This document shows positions 36,156 to 42,740 of a stretch of 42,740 nucleotides of DNA, in pieces. Under the pieces are notes generated by a model. That model was not told where the DNA came from, did no database searches, and was given only the letters and a program-made list of their open reading frames with translations. Location: contig JAGHJM010000053.1 in assembly GCA_017886645.1 (NCBI GenBank), positions 1-42,740 on the forward strand. The letters are read 5' to 3'. Position 1 is the stretch's first letter. Every line of letters begins with the position of its first letter. This stretch comes from Clostridia bacterium. Lineage in GTDB: Bacteria; Bacillota; Clostridia; TANB77; CAG-508. A program made the position numbers and the translations under genes.

Positions 36156-38555
36156 CTATTTCAAGGTTACTATAGTTACCCCAGATTCTCCTTCGCCATA
36201 AGTACCAAGCCTGTATTCTTTAACATGTTTGTTATTTTTTAAATATTCATGTATTCCATGCATAAGTTTTCCTGTACCTTTACCATGGATAATTCTAACA
36301 GTAGAAATATTTGCTAAAATACAATTATCTAAATATTTATCTACTACTTGTTTGGCTTCTTCTATATTCAGTCCTATAATATTTAATTCTGTAGAAATAT
36401 TTTTAGCTTTAAAATCTACATCTTTTTTTATTGTAACTTTTGAATTATTTTGTTTCGACTTATGAGTTTCTGTTAACATCAAATCTTTTATAGGTACATT
36501 CATTTTAGCACTATTAATTTGAACTAGGATTTCATTGGAACGATTAGGAAGTTTTAATATTATACCATCTTTTTGCAAAGGAACAACAAAAACTTCCATT
36601 CCTATTTTTATATCCTGTTTGGTTAAATTGGTGTTTACTTTTTCGATATCAGAAGATATAGATGTGTCTTTAATTTTATCATTTAATGAATTTCTAATAA
36701 GATTTGCTCTTTTTAATTCTTTTGGGGAATTATTTAAAATATCGTTTAATTCCTTTATAATACTGTTTGCTTCTTCTTTGGCTGATAACAATATTTCTTT
36801 AGCTTTTAACTTAGCTTCGTTAATTGCTTCTTGATTTTGTGTTTCCAATTTTAAATTTTCTTCTTCTAAAGATTTGCGAAGATTTTGAATTTGAGATAAA
36901 TTTTTTTCGATTTCGTTTTTTTCTTTTTCAATTTTTATTTTATCATCATATATATTTTTTAAAATATCTTCCATATGAACAGTATTTTTATCTATATAAT
37001 TATATGCATTTTTTAAAATACTTTCGTTTAAGCCTAATCTTTTACTAATTGCAAATGCATTGCTTTTTCCAGGAACACCTATTAAAAGATTATAAGTAGG
37101 TTTTAAATTTACTACATCAAAATCACAACTAGCATTTTCGAAGCCAGATGTTATTAATGCATAATTTTTTAATTCTGGGTAATGAGTTGTTGCAATAATA
37201 ATACTCTTATTATTAAAAAAGTAGTCTAAAATACTTATGGCAAGACTTGCACCTTCAATAGGATCTGTTCCTGAACCAAGTTCATCTAGCAAAATTAAGC
37301 TATTTGATGTGGCTGATTCTGTAATCTTTTTAATTTTTAATGTATGTGAAGAAAAAGTACTTAAAGATTCTTGAATACTTTGTTCGTCTCCAATATCTAC
37401 AAAAATATTATCAAATACATATATGCTACTACCTCTATCACACGGAATATATATACCTGAATATGCCATAAGAAGACTAAGTCCAACAGTTTTTAATGTT
37501 GCTGTTTTTCCACCAGTATTAGGACCTGTTATAACCAAACAAGAATAATTTTCACCAATAGATATATTAATTGGAACTACAGAAGAAGGATTGATTAATG
37601 GGTGCCTTACCTTTATTAAATTTATATATTTATTTTTATTAATAGCAGGCATAGAACCGTTAATATCTAAAGAATATTCTGCTTTTGCAAATATTAAATC
37701 TAAAGTTCCGATGATTTTTATATTATTTTCTATATTTGATATATATGGATATAGTGATAAGCTAATTTCATTCAAAATTTTTTCAACTTCATTTTCTTCT
37801 TCTATTTTTATACTTTGTATTTCATTATTTAATTCAAATGTTGTTAAAGGTTCAATATAAACAGTAGAACCACTTGAAGAAATATCATGTATAAATCCTT
37901 TTACATCATTTCTATATTCTTCTTTAACAGGTATAACATATCTATTATCTCTTATTGTAATAATAGGTTCCATTATATATTTAGAAAAAGAAGATGAATG
38001 AAGCATATCCGTTAATTTATCTTTTAGACGTTTTTCTAGAAGCTTCCTTTTCTTTCGTAAAGAAAATAAAGAAGGAGAAGCATTATCAGCAATAGTATTT
38101 TCATCTAAAATTTTGTCTATAATATTTTTTTCAATACTTTCATTAACATATAATTCGGAAAAAATATTTGATAGTAAAGGAAATGAATTTGTACTATTTT
38201 CATTTGAAGTAAAATATTTTTTTAAATTTCTAGCTAGTTGCAAGTGTGCTAAGATATTTAATAATGCCCTACAAGAAAGCGACATAGAACTTGATAATAA
38301 TTTCAAATATTGTTCTACTTCTGGAAGTTCCGAAATTGAAAAATTTCCGAATGCAATTTTTAAATTAATAGCTTCTGTGGTTAAACCAAGCAAATATTTA
38401 ACATTATCATAAGAAAAAGATGGAGCTAAAGATAATGCTAAATTTTTTCCAATATATGTTTTGCAATAATTAGCAATAGACGAAATTATTTTATTATATT
38501 CTAATAAGGAAAAATCTGTTTTCATGTTTAATAAATACTTATTTACTCCTTTCAA
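36156..38555 (-). CDS. mutS2: MutS2 / RqcU ATPase with Smr domain
   Basis: Bacterial MutS2 acts on collided ribosomes and in DNA recombination control. The 799-residue frame has the MutS core and a lever region of helices. The ATPase has Walker A ITGPNTGGKTATLKT and Walker B LILLDELGSGTDPIEGASLA, then IATTHYPELKNYA. A long coiled coil, KEKNEIEKNLSQIQNLRKSL, follows. The C-terminal Smr domain (about 725-799) keeps HGKGTG but has LNIIG where nuclease-active homologues have LDLRG, so Smr nuclease activity is doubtful. The TTG at 38555 overlaps AAAGGAG; the family start MKTDFSLLEY at ATG 38525 lacks a well-spaced site. An extended -10 (TGATATAAT) lies at 38566-38574 on the minus strand. Confidence 0.95.
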   Translation of the reverse strand: MKGVNKYLLNMKTDFSLLEYNKIISSIANYCKTYIGKNLALSLAPSFSYDNVKYLLGLTTEAINLKIAFGNFSISELPEVEQYLKLLSSSMSLSCRALLNILAHLQLARNLKKYFTSNENSTNSFPLLSNIFSELYVNESIEKNIIDKILDENTIADNASPSLFSLRKKRKLLEKRLKDKLTDMLHSSSFSKYIMEPIITIRDNRYVIPVKEEYRNDVKGFIHDISSSGSTVYIEPLTTFELNNEIQSIKIEEENEVEKILNEISLSLYPYISNIENNIKIIGTLDLIFAKAEYSLDINGSMPAINKNKYINLIKVRHPLINPSSVVPINISIGENYSCLVITGPNTGGKTATLKTVGLSLLMAYSGIYIPCDRGSSIYVFDNIFVDIGDEQSIQESLSTFSSHTLKIKKITESATSNSLILLDELGSGTDPIEGASLAISILDYFFNNKSIIIATTHYPELKNYALITSGFENASCDFDVVNLKPTYNLLIGVPGKSNAFAISKRLGLNESILKNAYNYIDKNTVHMEDILKNIYDDKIKIEKEKNEIEKNLSQIQNLRKSLEEENLKLETQNQEAINEAKLKAKEILLSAKEEANSIIKELNDILNNSPKELKRANLIRNSLNDKIKDTSISSDIEKVNTNLTKQDIKIGMEVFVVPLQKDGIILKLPNRSNEILVQINSAKMNVPIKDLMLTETHKSKQNNSKVTIKKDVDFKAKNISTELNIIGLNIEEAKQVVDKYLDNCILANISTVRIIHGKGTGKLMHGIHEYLKNNKHVKEYRLGTYGEGESGVTIVTLK

Positions 38556-38565
38556 TGTTTTAAAT

Positions 38566-38574
38566 ATTATATCA
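38566..38574 (-). promoter_or_regulatory. Extended -10 promoter of mutS2
   Basis: On the minus strand TGATATAAT occupies 38566-38574, about 40 bases before the ATG at 38525. No clear -35 box is seen. Confidence 0.45.
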
Positions 38575-38678
38575 CAATATGTAACAAAAATATAACAAAT
38601 TTAATATTACAAAAATATTACAAAGAAATTAATTTTATGTTACAGAAGAAAAAGCATGTTGTTTTTAGAAAAAAAATG

Positions 38679-38708
38679 TTGTAAAATAAATTTATATAAT
38701 TATATAAA
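38679..38708 (+). promoter_or_regulatory. Possible promoter of the Tad-like operon
   Basis: TTGTAA (38679-38684) and TATAAA (38703-38708) are 18 bases apart, 26 bases before the first ATG. A second TATAAT at 38695-38700 is present without a matching -35. The region is AT-rich, so the call is tentative. Confidence 0.35.
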
Positions 38709-38734
38709 GTGTCGAATTTAAGGAGGAATATAAA

Positions 38735-40255
38735 ATGGCAAAGAATCCAATGCAAAGAAGGGCAAATACTTCATTTCTTTTAGGAATGTTAATTACACTA
38801 TTGGTAGCAGCTTTAATAATAGGATTTTTAGTAGTGCAATTAGTAAATTCAAGAAAGGAGATAGAAGCACTTCAAACAAGTAAAAGAACGGTTTTGGTGT
38901 TAAACCAAAGTGTTACATCAGGGCAAACAATAACTACAGACATGTTAAATTCTCAATCTGTAGACAGTAGCGTTGTGCCAGAAAATGCTTTTGCAGATAA
39001 AAATATGTTATTAGATTATTCATTAGAGGATGAATATGGAAATTCTCTAAGAACTACTCAAATAACAAAAGAAGTACAAATAGTAAATGGAAACAGACAA
39101 GAATTTGATGAATTATACATTATAATGAGTGAAGAAGATAGAAACGGAAATATTTCTAGTAATTTATATAAAATAAGAGAAGTAACAGAAGATAAAGTTT
39201 TACAAAGTGGAGAGGAATATAATAAATATTATAGATATAACAATCCAGAATTTGCATATGATGAAGCTGATGTGGTTAATGGATATGTATATGTAAATGA
39301 CCAATTAGAAGCAGTTGAACAAATAGAAGGTAGATATTATACAAGACATTTAAATGAACAACCAGGAGAAAGATACCAAACTACTTCATCGGGTGGAAGA
39401 TATTATGTACAGGCCAATAATACAACTGCAGAAGTACAACAAGACGGAGATCAATACTTCTTTATGAATGGTTCTACTAGAGTAAATCTTATTAAAGTAG
39501 GAATAGAAAACGTCGATCAAAGCATAACTAATGGGCAGAATGTAAGTTTAGAAGTTAAATTCTATGCTGTACAAGATAATTCTGAGAAAACAGAATGGAT
39601 AATAGCACAAACACCACTTATTGCAAAAGTAAGTTTAGCAGAAAAAACTGTTATGACTAATTCATTAGTAACGAAAACAACAGAGAGAGTAACTAAAGAC
39701 CTAAGAAGACAAGAATATAATATAATAGCTTTGCCAAGCCAAATTCAAACAGGCGAATATATAGATATTAGATTAAGATTACCAGATGGTACAGACTATA
39801 TTGTTGCAAGCCATAAAGAAGTGGAAATACCAACTATTTCAGGAATAGATACAATTAATAATATTATAGTTCAATTATCAGAAGATGAAATATTACTTAT
39901 GAGTAATGCAATAGTAGAATCTTATATGATGCCAGGTTCATTATTATATGCAACAAGATATGTAGAACCGGGATTACAGGATAGTGCAACACCTACATAT
40001 GTACCAAGCAATGATGTATTAGCATTATTTAATGAAAGAAATTCAAACATTACACAAATAGCATTAAGAGAGCTACAAGAAAGATATACAAATGCAAATG
40101 CAGAAGCTGCAGCTAATATAAGAAATAATATTAATTCAGAAATTGAGAAGACAGAAGAAGATGACAGAATAGATGCTGTTATAGAGGGAACAGACGAAGA
40201 ACTTGTAAGAATTCAAGAAGAAAGACAATTATATATAGATTCTTTAAGTAATTAA
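38735..40255 (+). CDS. SAF-domain membrane protein, CpaB/RcpC-like
   Basis: The 506-residue protein has one N-terminal membrane helix (about 13-36) and a mostly extracytoplasmic body. Residues 50-80 (TVLVLNQSVTSGQTITTDML, then SVVPENAF) resemble the SAF domain of CpaB/RcpC, the inner-membrane assembly factor of Tad pili. Family members are usually 250-350 residues. The extra length comes from a central insertion rich in YY and acidic residues (about 130-240) and a helical C-terminus (about 430-506). A segment LRLPDGTDYIVASHKEVEIP near residue 345 fits the second part of CpaB-like proteins. AAGGAGG precedes the ATG. It is the first gene of an operon with two MinD-like proteins and a TadA-like ATPase. 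Confidence 0.7.
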   Translation: MAKNPMQRRANTSFLLGMLITLLVAALIIGFLVVQLVNSRKEIEALQTSKRTVLVLNQSVTSGQTITTDMLNSQSVDSSVVPENAFADKNMLLDYSLEDEYGNSLRTTQITKEVQIVNGNRQEFDELYIIMSEEDRNGNISSNLYKIREVTEDKVLQSGEEYNKYYRYNNPEFAYDEADVVNGYVYVNDQLEAVEQIEGRYYTRHLNEQPGERYQTTSSGGRYYVQANNTTAEVQQDGDQYFFMNGSTRVNLIKVGIENVDQSITNGQNVSLEVKFYAVQDNSEKTEWIIAQTPLIAKVSLAEKTVMTNSLVTKTTERVTKDLRRQEYNIIALPSQIQTGEYIDIRLRLPDGTDYIVASHKEVEIPTISGIDTINNIIVQLSEDEILLMSNAIVESYMMPGSLLYATRYVEPGLQDSATPTYVPSNDVLALFNERNSNITQIALRELQERYTNANAEAAANIRNNINSEIEKTEEDDRIDAVIEGTDEELVRIQEERQLYIDSLSN

Positions 40256-40288
40256 TAGAAATAAATAAAAATACTATAGGAGGATACA

Positions 40289-40987
40289 ATGAGAAAAATA
40301 GGATTTATTGGAGCTTATGATAAAACAGACTTAATATTATATTTAGCAAGAATTTTATCAGCAGCTGGTAGGAAAATTTTGTTCATAGACTCTACAATAA
40401 CGCAAAAAGCTAAATATATAGTTCCAGAAATAAGTCCTGCAAGGGCATATGTTACGAATTTTGAAAATATCGATGTGGCGGTTGGGTTTGACAGTTATGA
40501 TGGTATAAAAGAGTATCTAGGAATGCCACTACATGCTGATTTAGGATATGATATGGCGTTTATAGATATAGATGACTCTCAAAAATTAGCTAATTTTCAA
40601 ATTTCGCCAGAAGAAACCAATTACTTTGTAACCTCCTTTGATTTATATTCTTTAAAAAAAGGATTAGAGGTATTAAATAATTTAAATGATAAAATAAGAC
40701 TAACAAGAATATTATTTACAAGAGAAGCTCTGCAAGAAGAAGAAGATTATCTAGACTTCTTAGCATTGGGATTAAAAATAGAATGGACTGAAGACACAGT
40801 ATATTTTCCGCTAGAAATTGGAGATCAAAGCGTAATTATTGAAAATCAAAGAGTTTCAAAACTAAAATTTAGAAAACTAAGTACGCAATATAAAGAGAAT
40901 TTACTATATATATTAAATCAAATTGTAGGAGATGCAGAATTTCCTGAAATTAGAAAAGTTTATAAACAAATAGAGAGAGGAATATAA
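40289..40987 (+). CDS. MinD/TadZ-like protein with degenerate P-loop (first copy)
   Basis: The 232 residues follow the MinD/ParA order. The opening strand RKIGFIG leads to GAYDKTDLILYLARILSAAG where a deviant Walker A (KGGVGKTT) would be. KILFIDST aligns with the Walker A' aspartate strand. DMAFIDIDDS aligns with Walker B. A shortened C-terminal helical part follows. The loop keeps K-T but lacks the signature lysine and the glycine before the second lysine, so ATP hydrolysis is doubtful. TadZ proteins, atypical MinD relatives that localise Tad machinery, are the best comparison. AGGAGG precedes the ATG. Its stop is one base from the next start. Confidence 0.6.
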   Translation: MRKIGFIGAYDKTDLILYLARILSAAGRKILFIDSTITQKAKYIVPEISPARAYVTNFENIDVAVGFDSYDGIKEYLGMPLHADLGYDMAFIDIDDSQKLANFQISPEETNYFVTSFDLYSLKKGLEVLNNLNDKIRLTRILFTREALQEEEDYLDFLALGLKIEWTEDTVYFPLEIGDQSVIIENQRVSKLKFRKLSTQYKENLLYILNQIVGDAEFPEIRKVYKQIERGI

Positions 40988-40988
40988 A

Positions 40989-41840
40989 ATGGCAATAGTA
41001 ACTTTTTATAGTGATAAAAATAAAGAAACTGGTCAATCATTATCTGTAGCAGCTATAGCTACAAGTATGGCTATAGAGCATAACTATAAAATACTAGTTG
41101 TTGATACTGCTTTTCAAGATCCTACATTGGAAGAGTGTTATTGGCCAATACAGAAAACTCAACCTGTTAAAGTAAACTTGGGGCTTGGTAGACCAAATAC
41201 TAATACAGATATTTCTTCTGGAATAGAGGGATTAGTAAAAGTAATTAGTAGTAATAAAACAACACCAGAAATAGTTAGAAACTATTCAAAAACAGTTTTA
41301 AGAGAGCGTTTGGATTTTTTGCAAGCACCAAGAACACAAGAATATGATGATTATCAAGAAATAACTACTAGATATATAGATGTTTTAACATCAGCAAATA
41401 GGTTTTATGACTATGTTTTTGTGGATTTAAGTAGGAAAATATCTCAAGAAACATGTGATAATATACTACAAATCTCAGATATTGTAATATACAGTTTAAC
41501 ACAAAACATGAAGTCAATTGAAAGATTTTTAAAATTAAGAAGTGAAAATGACTTCTTTAAAAAAAGAAATGTTATGCTTTTAATAGGAAGATGCGATCAG
41601 GAATCAAAATATAATGTTAAAAATATTACTAGATATTTAAGGGAAAAAAGTGAAATTTCTAGTGTTCCATATAATACATTATTTTTTGAATCTTGTAGTG
41701 AAAATAAAGTTATAGATTATTTACTAAAATATAGAAAATTGATAGACAATCTTGATAAAAATGCTGTTTTTATAAAAGTCATTAAAGATACTGTTAATGC
41801 AATAATAAACAAATTACATGAAGTACAAATGAGAGCTTAG
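40989..41840 (+). CDS. MinD/TadZ-like protein with degenerate P-loop (second copy)
   Basis: The 283 residues again follow MinD/TadZ order. AIVTFYSD is strand 1. NKETGQSLSVAAIATSMA stands in place of KGGVGKTT plus helix 1, with glutamine and serine where lysine and threonine are expected. YKILVVDTAFQDPTLEECYW fits Walker A' and DYVFVDLSRKIS fits Walker B. IVIYSLTQNMKSIERFLKLR and KRNVMLLIGRCDQESKYNVK match the later MinD strands. A loss of nucleotide hydrolysis is inferred. Translation is probably coupled to the first copy: GAGAGAGG lies within the end of that gene and only one base separates stop and start. It precedes a TadA-like ATPase by 24 bases. Confidence 0.65.
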   Translation: MAIVTFYSDKNKETGQSLSVAAIATSMAIEHNYKILVVDTAFQDPTLEECYWPIQKTQPVKVNLGLGRPNTNTDISSGIEGLVKVISSNKTTPEIVRNYSKTVLRERLDFLQAPRTQEYDDYQEITTRYIDVLTSANRFYDYVFVDLSRKISQETCDNILQISDIVIYSLTQNMKSIERFLKLRSENDFFKKRNVMLLIGRCDQESKYNVKNITRYLREKSEISSVPYNTLFFESCSENKVIDYLLKYRKLIDNLDKNAVFIKVIKDTVNAIINKLHEVQMRA

Positions 41841-41864
41841 TCTTTTAGGAAGGAGACATAAAAG

Positions 41865-42740
41865 ATGGGAAATATTATTAACATACTTTTAATAATTATT
41901 GTAGTTTTAGTAGCTGTATTTCTAATTTTAAGATTTATCAAAAAAAGAAAAAATGAACAAGTAGAAGATACTATACAAGTTGATGATAAAACTTATACTT
42001 TAGATATGATGACAGCTTTTATAAAGAAAAGACTAGATGAAATTACAAAAGTAAACTTATATGATATTGGTCTTTCAGAAGAAGAATTAAAAAGAAGAAA
42101 AAATAAAAAGTATGAATTAAAAAAGGCTTTAAAAGGATGTACATATGGGGATGTTAACGACAAGAAATATATCAAAGAGCTAATATTCGACTTATTATAT
42201 AAAGAATATGGTGTTGATGAGACTAATGTATCAAAAGCAATACCATTCGATGTTCCATCTTTATTAACTTCTCAAGATAAATTTGAAATTATACTATACA
42301 TGTATAAAAATGAATTTGGTTATGAAGCGATGGGAGAGATTATAAAAAAATATAACTTAGATGAATTAAAATATGTTGCAGGAGAAACTAAACCATCTTA
42401 TGTTATTACGCCAGAAGAAATAGATGACATATATGAAAAAGAAAATTTTGTTTTAACTTTTACAGATAAATTAAATGTTGTAGTTCAAAGAATTTATCAA
42501 CATTATAAAGGATATAGTAGTATAGATGAAATAAGAGACATGAATATAGATGGTATTTCAGGTGGTGTATCTGGATTGCCAGAATCTTTTATGAGCCAAG
42601 TTGCACAAACAGATGGAGATTATTTAAATCAAATTGTTGAAAATAAAGTTCCACGTGCTTGTGATAGTATTTGGATAATGTTCCATGGTAAATCAATACG
42701 TTTAGCATTTTTATCATTTGGAACAGAAGCAGAATTAAAA
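41865..42740 (+). CDS. N-terminal part of a CpaF/TadA-like secretion ATPase with membrane anchor (runs off window)
   Basis: The frame opens at ATG 41865, eight bases after AGGAGA, and is still open at the window end, giving 292 residues. Residues 3-24 (NIINILLIIIVVLVAVFLIL) form a clear membrane helix followed by a basic stop-transfer RFIKKRKN. The remainder is soluble. The latter part (RACDSIWIMFHGKSIRLAFL, then SFGTEAELK) is like the region before the catalytic domain of CpaF/TadA ATPases that power Tad pilus assembly or secretion. Walker motifs would lie beyond the edge, so the ATPase assignment rests on this stretch and on the neighbours. Confidence 0.65.
   Translation, partial: MGNIINILLIIIVVLVAVFLILRFIKKRKNEQVEDTIQVDDKTYTLDMMTAFIKKRLDEITKVNLYDIGLSEEELKRRKNKKYELKKALKGCTYGDVNDKKYIKELIFDLLYKEYGVDETNVSKAIPFDVPSLLTSQDKFEIILYMYKNEFGYEAMGEIIKKYNLDELKYVAGETKPSYVITPEEIDDIYEKENFVLTFTDKLNVVVQRIYQHYKGYSSIDEIRDMNIDGISGGVSGLPESFMSQVAQTDGDYLNQIVENKVPRACDSIWIMFHGKSIRLAFLSFGTEAELK

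Noticed and set aside
36229..38412. Several plus-strand frames of 74-99 codons inside mutS2
   Set aside because: All are antisense to conserved MutS2 motifs and lack ribosome binding sites or recognisable domains.

Overview
The window is AT-rich DNA from a low-GC Gram-positive bacterium, most likely a member of the Clostridia. The support is strong AAGGAGG-type ribosome binding sites, sigma-A-like promoters, near-exclusive AGA for arginine, thick-wall envelope genes (class A PBP, L,D-transpeptidase, an LPXTG-like anchored protein, a dockerin-bearing glucosaminidase) and a Firmicutes complement (mutS2, UPF0182, DUF5665, DUF1189, DUF600). Species cannot be named from this stretch. No CRISPR array, rRNA, intact transposase or prophage is visible.

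Layout. (1) 1-7489: the tail of a membrane protein and a strong terminator, then the lower-glycolysis operon gapA-pgk-tpiA-gpmI-[DUF600 protein]-eno. It converts glyceraldehyde-3-phosphate to phosphoenolpyruvate, with a YezG-like protein inserted before eno. (2) 7490-10207: a palindromic repeat cluster, tRNA-Gln followed directly by an unknown gene, and a convergent von Willebrand A surface protein ending in a sortase-type IPQTG signal. (3) 10348-13835: dxs (isoprenoid precursor), folD (one-carbon folate) and a short dprA. (4) 13950-22618: L,D-transpeptidase, class A PBP, cysS, a DUF1189 membrane protein and ftsH. (5) 22735-28152: a pseudouridine synthase, a compositionally foreign 73-residue ORF, a glucosaminidase/SH3/dockerin secreted protein, a cadherin-like/SH3 membrane protein and tRNA-Thr. 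(6) 28153-28930: gene debris behind tRNA-Thr. (7) 28969-31751, minus strand: NUDIX hydrolase, PPC-domain protein and a large polytopic membrane protein whose 3' end has been overwritten by a REP-like palindrome. (8) 31979-36155: ftsY, UPF0182 and DUF5665. (9) 36156-38555, minus strand: mutS2. (10) 38735 to the right edge: the start of a Tad/type IVc-pilus-like operon.

The most promising candidate for an unusual system is the operon at the right edge. It encodes a SAF-domain (CpaB/RcpC-like) membrane protein, then two adjacent MinD/TadZ-like proteins that both have degenerate P-loops, then the N-terminal part of a CpaF/TadA-like ATPase carrying its own membrane anchor. It runs off the window, so the pilins and platform proteins that would confirm it are not visible. 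Other points worth checking are the two palindromic repeat families sharing a GGGACG core, an in-frame stop immediately upstream of ftsY, and the DUF600 gene inside the glycolytic operon.
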